Source: Thermodesulfovibrionales bacterium (GTDB lineage Bacteria > Nitrospirota > Thermodesulfovibrionia > Thermodesulfovibrionales > Dissulfurispiraceae). From it: a DNA stretch of 38,713 nt. The notes below the pieces were generated by a model. The model was given only the letters and a program-made list of their open reading frames with translations. It was not told the DNA's origin and made no database searches. Below, piece after piece: positions 7,880 to 16,699 of the stretch (position 1 is the stretch's first letter; the number at the start of each line of letters is the position of its first letter). Both the position numbers and the translations under genes were made by a program. Location of the stretch: assembly GCA_030017995.1 (NCBI GenBank), contig JASEGS010000016.1:1-38713 (forward strand), given 5' to 3'.

Positions 7880-9220
7880 ATGGCTTTAACAGGCGTTGAA
7901 ATATTTAAACTGCTTCCAAAGACAAACTGTAAAAAATGCGGGCATCCTACATGTCTTGCATTCGCTATGAAGCTTGCCCAGAGACAGGCATCTCTTGATG
8001 CATGCCCGGATGTCTCTGAAGAGGCAAAGAAGATTTTGGGCGAAGCGTCTGCTCCTCCAATAAGATCAATAGCCTTTGGCTCCGGAGACAAGGCAGTGAA
8101 AATGGGCGAGGAGAATGTGCTTTTCAGGCATGAGAAGAAATTCGTCAATCCATGTGCCTTTGCTGTTGAACTAAAGGACTCCATGTCTGATGATGAGATA
8201 AATAAAATTGTTGATAACGTGATCAATTCCGAGATTGACAGGGTCGGACAGAAACTGAGAATAGACGCTATATGTATAACTAATACATCGGGAGATGCGG
8301 GAAAGTTTGAAAGTGTTGTAAAGGCCGTATCTGCAAATGCCCCGGCAGTCTCTCTCATTCTCTCGACATCAAATCCTCAGGCTGCAGAGGCGGCTTTAAA
8401 AGCAGTTGCTGATAAAAAGCCGATCCTTTATGGAGCGGATGAGTCGAATGCAGACGCAATGGCAGCTATCGCAAAAAATAATAAGGTTATCCTCGGTATT
8501 ATTGCAAAAGGACTCGACGCCCTTACTGCTCTTACAGAGAAGATCAAAGGGCTCGGCGTAGAAGACATGGTTATTGATTCAGGGGCGAGGACTGCAAAGG
8601 AAATACTCGAGGCTAACACATATATAAGAAGAGCTGCAATTAAAAAGAACTTCAAGGCGCTTGGCTATCCTGTGATAACATTTGCACAGCGTGACGATAA
8701 GATGCTTGAGACGCTTATTGCCACTCTGGGCGTCACAAAGTACTCATCTATTGTGGTATTAAGCAGTATTGAAAAATGGAAGGATTTAGCGCTTTTCACC
8801 TTAAGGCAGAATATATATACAGACCCTCAGGTGCCGATGCAGGTGGAGCAGAAGATATACAAGATCGGAGAGACGACGGCGGATGCGCCGCTTACCATCA
8901 CAACAAATTTTTCACTCACATATTTTATCGTATCCGGCGAGATAGAGAACAGCAAAGTTCCGACAAGGCTTGCTGTTATGGACTGCGAAGGGCTTTCTGT
9001 TCTTACCGCATGGGCAGCAGGAAAGTTTACGGCATCGAAGATCGCCCAGTTCATTCAGGAGAGCGGCATAGAGAACGAGGTCGCAAAGAAGGAGCTGATT
9101 ATCCCCGGCTATGTTGCGATACTGAGCGGCGCTATAGAAGACAAGCTTCCTGGATGGAAAGTAGTTGTAGGGCCAAGAGAGGCCAACGGCTTGCCGGCTT
9201 TTTTAAGGGCAAGGGCATAA
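7880..9220 (+). CDS. acsC: Corrinoid iron-sulfur protein, large subunit
   Basis: 446 residues. The large (gamma) subunit carries the [4Fe-4S] cluster that reductively reactivates the corrinoid, plus a TIM barrel and a C-terminal corrinoid-binding domain. The cluster ligands are Cys17, Cys20, Cys25 and Cys42 (TNCKKCGHPTC and LDACPD), at the same numbers as in the Moorella protein. The N-terminal block GVEIFKLLPKTNC and the C-terminal LVIPGY-like stretch ELIIPGYVAILSGAIED agree with the family. The Shine-Dalgarno is AGGAGG. HgcA is related, but length and operon position fix this as AcsC. Confidence 0.96.
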   Translation: MALTGVEIFKLLPKTNCKKCGHPTCLAFAMKLAQRQASLDACPDVSEEAKKILGEASAPPIRSIAFGSGDKAVKMGEENVLFRHEKKFVNPCAFAVELKDSMSDDEINKIVDNVINSEIDRVGQKLRIDAICITNTSGDAGKFESVVKAVSANAPAVSLILSTSNPQAAEAALKAVADKKPILYGADESNADAMAAIAKNNKVILGIIAKGLDALTALTEKIKGLGVEDMVIDSGARTAKEILEANTYIRRAAIKKNFKALGYPVITFAQRDDKMLETLIATLGVTKYSSIVVLSSIEKWKDLALFTLRQNIYTDPQVPMQVEQKIYKIGETTADAPLTITTNFSLTYFIVSGEIENSKVPTRLAVMDCEGLSVLTAWAAGKFTASKIAQFIQESGIENEVAKKELIIPGYVAILSGAIEDKLPGWKVVVGPREANGLPAFLRARA

Positions 9221-9270
9221 TAAATTAAAGCAAGATATAAGCGGGATGTGTAAATAGGATTAAATATATC

Positions 9271-9300
9271 TTGAATAGACTTGTAAAGAAATTGTAAAAT
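9271..9300 (+). promoter_or_regulatory. Possible internal promoter before acsB
   Basis: TTGAAT (9271-9276) and TAAAAT (9295-9300) are 18 bases apart in the only AT-rich gap of the acs operon (9221-9323). It would allow acsB-cooS to be transcribed apart from acsEDC. GGAGGT precedes the acsB ATG. Confidence 0.35.
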
Positions 9301-9323
9301 TTAATTAAAACAGGAGGTCGAAA

Positions 9324-11522
9324 ATGTCCAAGATAATAGCCTCGGCTGCTATAAGAGGCGCACATAGGCTTGTGGCTCAGGCCGAAGAAATGGTCGAGAA
9401 GGCCATAGCCGAAAAGGGAAAAGACTTTGTCTTTGAATTTCCTGACACTGCTTATTACCTTCCGATGATATATGCGATGACAGGATTTCCAGTAAAGACA
9501 ATTGGTGACATGAAGGTTGCGCTCGGTTTTGCAAAGGAGCTTCTTCATGATGAGCCTGAAGAAAATCTATGGAAGCCCTATTTGGGAGAGGCCCTTGATT
9601 CTGGAATGGCAACCCTTTTTGCCGAGGAAATCATACTTGCCGTTAAATACATATATGAACTGGAGCCTTACAAATGTCCTGACACAGGACTTGTGTACAA
9701 TGGCTTTATAACGGATACCATTCAGAGAAATCTCGGCATCCAGCTTGTTGACGGAACAATGCCGGGGTTTGCGGCTATTATTGGTGCGGCTCCGACTGAT
9801 GACATTGCAGTGAGCATTTGCAGAGAGCTTCAGGAAAAAAATATCCTCACATTCCTTTCAGGACAGTCCAATGGAGACAGCGTTACCAGACAGCTCCAAA
9901 GAAAGGGCATAGAGCTCGGATGGGATACGAGAATAGTTCCCCTTGGCCCTGACACAGAGCATACACTTTACGCTCTCGATTGGGCGATCAGGGCATCTTT
10001 GATATTCGGCGGCAAAAAGGCTGGAGCGTTCAAAGAGCATTTGAAATATCAGAAGGACAGGGTCTTTGCCTTCGCGCTCGCGCTCGGCCCGCTCGACGAC
10101 ATCAAGTGGTCAACAGGCGCAGGAGCTATAAACATGGGCTTCCCGGCGCTGTGCGATACGGATGTGCCTGTCATTCACCCGACCGGCGTATGTATATATG
10201 AAGAAGTTGATAAAGAATTTGACCATTCAAAGATTGTCCAGAGGGCTATTGAGGTAAGAGGCCTCAAGATTGTCGTCGAGAAACCTCCAATCCCTGTTGC
10301 TTATGGCCCTGCGTTTGAAGGCGAAAGAATAAGGAAAGAAGATATGTTTATCGAATTCGGCGGACAGAGGACTCCTGCGTTCGAGTGGGCAAGGATGAGG
10401 GAAATGGAAGAGGTCGAAGACGGAAAGATTACCGTTGTCGGCAGCAACCTCAAAGAAAGATACGAGCAGGGCGGACAGATGCCGCTCGCTATAGTGATAG
10501 ATGTGGCCGGAAGAAAGATGCAAAAGGACTTCGAGTCCATTGTAGAGAGAAAGATACATCATAATATAAACGAGGCGCAGGGCCTTTGGCATATGGGACA
10601 GCGCGACGTTAACTGGGTAAGGATAAGCAAGGCCGCGCAGGGCTCTGGCGTAACCCTCGAACATCTTGGAATCATACAGGCTACCATGGTGAAGCACCGC
10701 TTCAAATCCATTGTTGACAAGGTTCAGGTAACCTTATATACGGATGAGGCGGACGTTATAAGGCTGAGAGACGAAGCGAGGGCCGCGTATAAAGAGAGAG
10801 ACCATCGTCTCGGCGCTCTTACGGACGACGCGGTAGACACATTCTACTCATGTCTCCTCTGCCAGTCGTTCGCGCCTGCTCATGTCTGCATAATAACTCC
10901 CGAAAGGCTCGGACTATGCGGCGCATATAACTGGCTCGACGGAAAGGCCGCGTATGAGATAGACCCCACAGGCGGGAACCAGCCCGTTACAAAGGGAGAG
11001 CTTTTGGATTCGCGCTTCGGGAGATATACCGGAGTTGACGATTATCTCAAAAAGGCGTCAGGCGGCGCTGTAGAGAGCCTTAACCTTTATACGATCATGG
11101 AAAATCCCATGACCTCATGCGGATGCTTCGAGTGCATAGTAGCGATCATCCCGGAGGCTAACGGCGTCATGATAGTCAACAGGGGCGCTACTATGATGAC
11201 CCCGATAGGCATGAAGTTCTCGACCTTAGCCGGAACGGTCGGCGGAGGCGCTCAGACCCCAGGATTTATGGGAATAGGAGTGAATTTTATAACGAGTAAA
11301 AAGTTCCTTTCAGGAGACGGAGGCATAAAGAGGATAGTCTGGATGCCCAAGGGGCTCAAAGAAAGAATAGCCGAAGATTTCAAGAAAATGGCAGAGGAGG
11401 CAGGAGTTCCGGACCTCCTTGATAAGATAGCGGATGAGACCATCTGCGAAGATTCAGAGAAGCTTTTAGAATACCTTTCAAGCGTGGGGCATCCCGCGCT
11501 CGAAATGGATCCGATGTTTTAA
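9324..11522 (+). CDS. acsB: CO dehydrogenase/acetyl-CoA synthase, acetyl-CoA synthase subunit
   Basis: 732 residues, the full-length bacterial acetyl-CoA synthase that joins a methyl group from AcsCD, CO from CooS and CoA at the nickel A-cluster. Cys510, Cys513, Cys522 and Cys532 (CLLCQSFAPAHVC, then LGLCGAYNW) and the Cys599-Gly-Cys601 motif (SCGCFECI) match Moorella Cys506/509/518/528 and Cys595/597 with a shift of four. The N-terminal CO-channel domain is present, unlike the short archaeal form. Codons in the second half end in C more often than in neighbouring genes, perhaps from high expression. It is followed 24 bases later by cooS. Confidence 0.98.
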   Translation: MSKIIASAAIRGAHRLVAQAEEMVEKAIAEKGKDFVFEFPDTAYYLPMIYAMTGFPVKTIGDMKVALGFAKELLHDEPEENLWKPYLGEALDSGMATLFAEEIILAVKYIYELEPYKCPDTGLVYNGFITDTIQRNLGIQLVDGTMPGFAAIIGAAPTDDIAVSICRELQEKNILTFLSGQSNGDSVTRQLQRKGIELGWDTRIVPLGPDTEHTLYALDWAIRASLIFGGKKAGAFKEHLKYQKDRVFAFALALGPLDDIKWSTGAGAINMGFPALCDTDVPVIHPTGVCIYEEVDKEFDHSKIVQRAIEVRGLKIVVEKPPIPVAYGPAFEGERIRKEDMFIEFGGQRTPAFEWARMREMEEVEDGKITVVGSNLKERYEQGGQMPLAIVIDVAGRKMQKDFESIVERKIHHNINEAQGLWHMGQRDVNWVRISKAAQGSGVTLEHLGIIQATMVKHRFKSIVDKVQVTLYTDEADVIRLRDEARAAYKERDHRLGALTDDAVDTFYSCLLCQSFAPAHVCIITPERLGLCGAYNWLDGKAAYEIDPTGGNQPVTKGELLDSRFGRYTGVDDYLKKASGGAVESLNLYTIMENPMTSCGCFECIVAIIPEANGVMIVNRGATMMTPIGMKFSTLAGTVGGGAQTPGFMGIGVNFITSKKFLSGDGGIKRIVWMPKGLKERIAEDFKKMAEEAGVPDLLDKIADETICEDSEKLLEYLSSVGHPALEMDPMF

Positions 11523-11546
11523 TCAAACTGGGGCCGGAGGTTAAAA

Positions 11547-13529
11547 ATGGACAAGCATATAAAGACTGCTGATGTAGCATCAGAGAAGATAGTGGAATGG
11601 GGCGAAGCTCATAAAATAGAGACCTGTTTTGAAAGAGCGGAAAAACTTAAGCCCTGTCCCATCGGCTTATCGGGCGCATGCTGCAAGGTATGCCACATGG
11701 GTCCGTGCAGGCTTGTGGGTAAGAACGCGGAGGAAGAGGCTCGCGGCGTATGCGGAGCGACGCTCCCGACAGTTGCGGCAAGGAATTTTGTGAGGATGAT
11801 AGCTGCAGGCACGGCAGCTCATAGTGACCATGCAAGGGATATGGCATTTACACTTCTTGCGGCTGCAACCGGCGAAGCAAAAGACTTTAAAATAACTGAT
11901 GTGAGAAAGCTTTACAGAGTGGCAGGAATACTCGATATTGAGTTTGAGGGAAGACCTGTAGATGATGTGGCAAAGGATGTTGCATTAAAATTCATAGAGG
12001 ACTTTGGAAGGCAGAAGGGAGAAATAACTTACCTCAAGAGGGCTCCAAAGAAAACACAGGAAAGGTGGAAGAAATGGGGCGTTGCGCCTCGCGGCATTGA
12101 CAGGGAGATCTGTGAAGCAATGCACAGGACATCTGTTGGAGTTGACCATGAACCTGATCATCTCTTAACACATGGATTAAGGACAGCCCTTGCTGATGGC
12201 TGGGGCGGATGCATGATAGCAACAGACATCACTGATATTCTCTTCGGAACTCCAGTTCCAGTAAAAGCAGAGGCGAGCTTCGGCATATTCAAAGATGATG
12301 AGGTTAATCTTGTTGTCCACGGACATGAGCCGGCTCTTGCTGAAATGATAGTTGATGTAGCTGGAGAGCCTGAGATGATAGCTTATGCGCAATCAAAAGG
12401 CGCAAAGGGCATAAACTTAGGCGGAATGTGCTGTACCGCAAACGAAGTCCTCATGAGACATGGGATACCGACTGCCGGAGGTTTTACCAATCAGGAACTC
12501 GGGATAATGACAGGTCTTGTGGATGTCATGACAGTGGATTATCAATGTATAATGCCGGCTATTGCGGAGCTTTCAAAGAAATTTCACACAAAGGTTATAA
12601 CGACATCGGAAAAGGCAAAGATGCCCGGCGCGATGCATATAGAGTATGATGACCACAGGGCAAGGGAAATAGCGAGGGAAATAATTAAGCTTGCCTGTGA
12701 TAATTTCCCCAACAGAAAAAAGGAAGGCAGCCACATTACGGACAAATTCCCTGTAATCGGAGGCTTCTCCCACGAATACATCGAATACATGCAGGGTGGC
12801 AGATGGAGAGGCTCATTTAGACCTCTTAATGATGCTATTATGGCAGGCAGGATAAGAGGGGTTGTCGGACTTGCAGGGTGTGATAATCCGAGGGTGCAGT
12901 CCACCGGTATCCACAAATATCTTGCAACAGAACTAATTAAAAATGATGTGTTGATTGTTTCGACCGGCTGCGGCTCTGCCGCGTGTGGTACGGCAGGATA
13001 TCTCACTCCTGAGATGGCATTGGAAAACGCAGGCCCGGGCTTGAGAGAGGTCTGCGAGGCGATAGGAATACCTCCGATACTGCATCTTGGCGCATGCGTT
13101 GATAATTCGAGGATTCTGACCATATTGAGCGCAATGGCGGAAGAGGGCGGTCTTTCTGATGAAATAGGCGGAATGCCCGGAGTCGGCATAGCTCCTGAAT
13201 GGATGTCTGAGAAGGCGATTGCAATCGGAGCTTATTTTTCGGCATCGGGAGTGCCGATAATATTCGGCGGAGAGTCCCCTGTCGAAGCGAGTCAGGAAGT
13301 AACAAGGATAATGACAGAGGTATGGAATGAGAGATTCAAAGGTCCATTCCATTTTGAACCTGACCCTGAAAAGATGCTTGCGCTTGCGCTTGAATATATT
13401 GATAAGGCGAGGGCAGCCTTGAAGCTCAAGAAATATGAGCCCGGCAAATTTGGAGCGGAACGCGTGCTTATGGACATGGCTGCGCGCCGCGAGATAGAAA
13501 AGGCTGCAAAGCCGCATATTGGGTTGTAA
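11547..13529 (+). CDS. cooS: Anaerobic carbon-monoxide dehydrogenase catalytic subunit
   Basis: 660 residues of the Ni-Fe CO dehydrogenase family (CooS/AcsA), reducing CO2 to CO for the A-cluster or oxidising CO. B/D-cluster cysteines lie in the N-terminal CPIGLSGACCKVCHMGPCRL and GVCGAT. The C-cluster region has GHEPALAEM (His), GGMCCTANE, VDYQCIM, LAGCDNPR, STGCGSAACG and HLGACVDNSR, and the acid-base Lys region EWMSEKAIAIG. The arrangement acsB-cooS makes it the CODH part of the CODH/ACS complex (acsA). Shine-Dalgarno GGAGG. It ends two bases from the start of an inverted word-repeat spacer. Confidence 0.97.
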   Translation: MDKHIKTADVASEKIVEWGEAHKIETCFERAEKLKPCPIGLSGACCKVCHMGPCRLVGKNAEEEARGVCGATLPTVAARNFVRMIAAGTAAHSDHARDMAFTLLAAATGEAKDFKITDVRKLYRVAGILDIEFEGRPVDDVAKDVALKFIEDFGRQKGEITYLKRAPKKTQERWKKWGVAPRGIDREICEAMHRTSVGVDHEPDHLLTHGLRTALADGWGGCMIATDITDILFGTPVPVKAEASFGIFKDDEVNLVVHGHEPALAEMIVDVAGEPEMIAYAQSKGAKGINLGGMCCTANEVLMRHGIPTAGGFTNQELGIMTGLVDVMTVDYQCIMPAIAELSKKFHTKVITTSEKAKMPGAMHIEYDDHRAREIAREIIKLACDNFPNRKKEGSHITDKFPVIGGFSHEYIEYMQGGRWRGSFRPLNDAIMAGRIRGVVGLAGCDNPRVQSTGIHKYLATELIKNDVLIVSTGCGSAACGTAGYLTPEMALENAGPGLREVCEAIGIPPILHLGACVDNSRILTILSAMAEEGGLSDEIGGMPGVGIAPEWMSEKAIAIGAYFSASGVPIIFGGESPVEASQEVTRIMTEVWNERFKGPFHFEPDPEKMLALALEYIDKARAALKLKKYEPGKFGAERVLMDMAARREIEKAAKPHIGL

Positions 13530-13607
13530 GTTGAGGAGTTAAGAGTTGAGAGTTAGGGAGTTTATAAATAAAAACCTACAACTCCATAACTCCGTAACTC
13601 GTTAACT
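13529..13607. repeat. Inverted 7-8-mer array between cooS and nuoE
   Basis: Left arm 13529-13562 is made of tandem AGTTGAG/AGTTAAG words. Right arm 13580-13607 is the reverse complement of tandem AGTTANNG octamers. The arms can pair across an A/T-rich loop and end just before the GGAGG of the next gene. There is no T-run. Confidence 0.7.
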
Positions 13608-13624
13608 ATATTTTTGGAGGTTAG

Positions 13625-14122
13625 ATGAAGATAGAAGAGATAAATGTTGATGAACATTACGGAGAAACAGGAGAGGTTCTTACAGATACCCAGAAGAAGA
13701 GGGGCTTGCTTATACATGCATTTCAGAAGATACAGAAGGAGTATAATTATCTGCCTGAAGAAAAACTGTATGAGCTTTCCCAAAAATTAGACATTCCTCT
13801 TTCGGATGTTTACAGTACTGCCTCTTTTTACAAACACTTCTATTTCAAGCCGAGGGGCAAGAATGTCGTATGCGTTTGCATGGGTACAGCTTGCCATGTG
13901 AGGGGCGCATCAAAGGTGCTACACAAGCTCGAAGAAGAGTTCGGTGTGAGAGAAGGAGAAACAACAGAGGATTTGTCCATGACCCTTGAAATAGTTGGCT
14001 GCGTTGGATGCTGTGGACTTGCGCCTGTTGTAACAGTGAATGAAGAGGTTGTTGGTGATGTAGGACCTAAAAAGGTGAATGAGATTATAAATAATGTCAA
14101 GGTTGAGGATACGGGAAATTGA
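13625..14122 (+). CDS. nuoE: NuoE-like [2Fe-2S] thioredoxin-fold subunit
   Basis: 165 residues of the NuoE / HydC / HndA family, a small electron-transfer subunit that carries one [2Fe-2S] cluster in a thioredoxin-like fold and docks on the NuoF flavoprotein. Ligands are Cys85, Cys90, Cys126 and Cys130 in CMGTAC and CVGCC. The N-terminal helical region includes the common block YLPEEKLYELSQKL and YSTASFYKHF. It starts at ATG 13625 behind GGAGG. With the following genes it forms a soluble NADH-linked module; no membrane Nuo subunits are nearby, so this is not complex I. Confidence 0.93.
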   Translation: MKIEEINVDEHYGETGEVLTDTQKKRGLLIHAFQKIQKEYNYLPEEKLYELSQKLDIPLSDVYSTASFYKHFYFKPRGKNVVCVCMGTACHVRGASKVLHKLEEEFGVREGETTEDLSMTLEIVGCVGCCGLAPVVTVNEEVVGDVGPKKVNEIINNVKVEDTGN

Positions 14123-14133
14123 AGGAGTGAAAA

Positions 14134-16014
14134 ATGGAAAGGCTAAACAGCATAGATGATTTAAAGAAATTGAGGGAAAGGCTTGCATCAGATATGTTTA
14201 GACCTGATGAGCCGAGGGTGAGGGCATGCTGCGGCACTGCATGCACAGCCTCGGGATCTGCGAAGGTCATAAATGCCATTGAGGAAGATGCTAAGAAAAG
14301 GGGGATGGATATAGATGTTGTAAGGACAGGATGTCAGGGTATGTGCCAGAATGGCCCTGTTATGAAGGTCGAGCCAGCGGATATCTTTTACCAGAAGGTA
14401 AAGCCTGAACAGGCCTCGTCCCTTATTGGCTATACATTCGTAGGCGGGATGCCATTCAGACAGGCTATTTATAGAAAAGACATTCTGAGTGAGCCTATTC
14501 CAGATGTGGTTGATCTGCCCTTTTATAAAAAACAGTTGAGAATTGCCCTGCGGAATAATGACAAAATAGATCCGACAAATATATATCACTACATTGCAGT
14601 GGGCGGCTATAAGGCGCTGGAAAAAGCGCTTTTCACCATGACCCCTGAGGATGTCCTGAATGAAGTTGACAGGGCAAATCTAAGGGGAAGAGGAGGAGCA
14701 GGATTCCCTGCAGGAAAGAAGTGGAAGCATACAAAGAGCGACAAAAATCCCGTTAAGTTTGTAATAGCCAATGGAGATGAAGGCGATCCAGGGGCATTTA
14801 TGGACAGGTCAATAATGGAGGGAGATCCACACAGCTTGTTTGAGGGAATGCTTTTGTGTGCTTACGCTATTGGAGCTAAATATGGATTTATATATGTGAG
14901 ACATGAGTATCCTCTTGCAGTTAAAAATCTTAAACACGCAATAAAACAGGCTGAGGAACTTGGTCTTTTAGGCAGAAATATAGTCGGAACAAACTTCAGC
15001 TTCTTCCTTGATGTGAGGGAAGGTGCTGGAGCATTTGTATGCGGAGAGTCAACTGCCCTTGTTGCATCAATAGAGGGAGAGCGTGGATTTCCAAGACCGC
15101 GTCCGCCGAGGCTTTCGGAGACAGGCGGTGGAGTATTCGGTTACCCCAGTAATTTAAATAATATTGAAACCTATGCGTGTGTGCCTCCTATAATCGAAAA
15201 TGGAGCAGACTGGTTTAAGTCCATAGGCACTGAAAACTCGCCTGGAACAAAAGTCTTCGCCTTAACAGGAAAGGTCAAAAACACAGGTCTTGTTGAAGTT
15301 CCGATGGGGACTACATTGAGGGAGATAATTTTTGATATAGGCGGCGGCATCATGGAAGATAAGAAGTTTAAGGCAGTGCAGACAGGAGGCCCTTCAGGCG
15401 GATGCCTTACTGCAGAATATCTTGATCTGCCGGTTGACTTTGATTCCCTTGTTAAAGTCGGCTCAATGATGGGCTCAGGTGGAATGGTTGTAATGGACGA
15501 AGACACATGTATGGTGGATGTGTCGAAATATTTCTTATCCTTCACACAGTCGGAGTCTTGCGGCAAATGTCCTCCGTGCAGGGTTGGCACGTATCAGATG
15601 CTTCAGATGCTGGAAAAGATAACATCTGGCAAGGGTGAGCCTGGGGATATAGAGAGGCTTGAAGAACTGGGCAGGCTGATTCAGGAAGGTTCTCTGTGCG
15701 GTCTCGGGCAGGGAGCGCCCAATCCTGTACTTTCTACCATAAAGTATTTTAGAGAGGAATATGAGGAGCATATATACGACAAATACTGCCGGGCAAAGGT
15801 CTGCAGCGGTCTGGGTGTCTTCAGGATAGAGCATGATGAGTGTTTCCTTTGTGGACTTTGTAAGGAGGCATGTGCCTTTGATGCAGTAAAAGAGACGTCA
15901 AGGTCATTCTTTATAGACCAGGATTATTGCACCAAATGCAAGGCGTGTTATTTTGCATGCCCTATTGGTGCAGTGAAGGTTGAAAAACAGGCTAAGGCTG
16001 AGGCTAAGGTTTAG
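14134..16014 (+). CDS. nuoF: NuoF-like NADH-binding flavoprotein with extra iron-sulfur domains
   Basis: 626 residues with the HydB/HndC architecture. An N-terminal thioredoxin-like [2Fe-2S] domain (residues 1-95; CCGTAC and GCQGMC) precedes the NuoF FMN/NADH core. The core has LRGRGGAGFPAGKKW, NGDEGDPGAFMD and GAFVCGESTALVAS. The N3-type cluster SCGKCPPCR with its distant Cys in GSLCGLG follows, then two ferredoxin [4Fe-4S] motifs (CFLCGLCKEAC and CTKCKACYFAC). It oxidises or forms NADH and passes electrons along the clusters. This architecture is found in electron-bifurcating hydrogenases and relatives. No hydrogenase H-cluster subunit is present here. Confidence 0.94.
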   Translation: MERLNSIDDLKKLRERLASDMFRPDEPRVRACCGTACTASGSAKVINAIEEDAKKRGMDIDVVRTGCQGMCQNGPVMKVEPADIFYQKVKPEQASSLIGYTFVGGMPFRQAIYRKDILSEPIPDVVDLPFYKKQLRIALRNNDKIDPTNIYHYIAVGGYKALEKALFTMTPEDVLNEVDRANLRGRGGAGFPAGKKWKHTKSDKNPVKFVIANGDEGDPGAFMDRSIMEGDPHSLFEGMLLCAYAIGAKYGFIYVRHEYPLAVKNLKHAIKQAEELGLLGRNIVGTNFSFFLDVREGAGAFVCGESTALVASIEGERGFPRPRPPRLSETGGGVFGYPSNLNNIETYACVPPIIENGADWFKSIGTENSPGTKVFALTGKVKNTGLVEVPMGTTLREIIFDIGGGIMEDKKFKAVQTGGPSGGCLTAEYLDLPVDFDSLVKVGSMMGSGGMVVMDEDTCMVDVSKYFLSFTQSESCGKCPPCRVGTYQMLQMLEKITSGKGEPGDIERLEELGRLIQEGSLCGLGQGAPNPVLSTIKYFREEYEEHIYDKYCRAKVCSGLGVFRIEHDECFLCGLCKEACAFDAVKETSRSFFIDQDYCTKCKACYFACPIGAVKVEKQAKAEAKV

Positions 16015-16025
16015 GGGTGACAGAA

Positions 16026-16616
16026 ATGACAGAGCAGAAAGAGAAAAAGGTTGAGGATATAAAAAAAGAGGCTGAAGAAAATATAAAGTGTCCGGTAAAT
16101 AAGGCCCTTTATTATATCAGAGAATTCCTCGCGGGTCCTATGTGTGCAAGGTGTTTCCCGTGTATGATGGGGGCATACGAGGCAGAGATAAGACTCCACA
16201 ATATCGTTGAAGGAAAGGGCACAGAGACGGATTTGGCGGCGCTTAGAAGGATTGTAGATGACATGCTCGAAGGCTCCATGTGTATGAAGGGCAAAAATAC
16301 AGCGAAATTCATTCTTGAATGGATGGGGACGGATGTTTACAGGGAGCATGTTGAGGGCAGATGTCCGGATACGGAGTGCAAGGCATTTATCGAATACAGG
16401 ATTATTCCAGAGAAGTGCATAATGTGCGGGCTTTGCCAGGATGTTTGCAAATACAACGCTATTATAGGAGAGAAGAAAAAGCTGTACCAGAGCGGTTATC
16501 GCCCGTTTGAAATAAGGCAGATGAGATGCGCAAAGTGTGGAGACTGCGTGTCAGTCTGCCCCACAGACGCTATTATTGTTGTTGGTGTAAAGGGTAGGGA
16601 GCCGGTTGGAGTATAG
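16026..16616 (+). CDS. Free-standing copy of the NuoF C-terminal cluster region plus two [4Fe-4S] clusters
   Basis: 196 residues. Residues about 35-100 repeat the C-terminal N3-cluster region of NuoF: MCARCFPCMMG with the distant Cys in GSMCMKG, at nearly the same spacing as SCGKCPPCR...GSLCGLG in the neighbour. Two ferredoxin motifs follow, CIMCGLCQDVC and CAKCGDCVSVCP. It has no FMN or NADH site. Its position between nuoF and nuoG suggests an extra electron-carrying subunit, probably from partial duplication of nuoF. I choose ATG 16026, eight bases after AGGGG, over the GTG at 16017, which overlaps that Shine-Dalgarno. I know no standard gene name. Confidence 0.85.
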   Translation: MTEQKEKKVEDIKKEAEENIKCPVNKALYYIREFLAGPMCARCFPCMMGAYEAEIRLHNIVEGKGTETDLAALRRIVDDMLEGSMCMKGKNTAKFILEWMGTDVYREHVEGRCPDTECKAFIEYRIIPEKCIMCGLCQDVCKYNAIIGEKKKLYQSGYRPFEIRQMRCAKCGDCVSVCPTDAIIVVGVKGREPVGV

Positions 16617-16618
16617 TA

Positions 16619-16682
16619 ATTTATGATTTGTGATTGCAGATTGCTGATTTAAATCTGAAATCATAAATCTGAAATCATAAAT
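16619..16682. repeat. Inverted heptamer array before nuoG
   Basis: Arms 16619-16650 and 16651-16682 face each other with almost no loop. Both are tandem heptamers ending GATT, such as TATGATT and GCTGATT. The outer 11 bases of each arm pair perfectly. The array ends four to eight bases before the AGGGAGG of the next gene. Confidence 0.75.
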
Positions 16683-16699
16683 TTTATAGGGAGGCAAAT

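Noticed and set aside
7450-8358. 302-codon open frame antisense to acsD/acsC
   Set aside because: Ser/Ile/Phe-rich composition typical of the antisense of a real gene; both sense genes are strongly supported.
13529-13607. Intrinsic terminator after cooS
   Set aside because: The arms pair but mismatches are frequent, there is no T-run directly after the stem, and the structure belongs to the word-repeat class.
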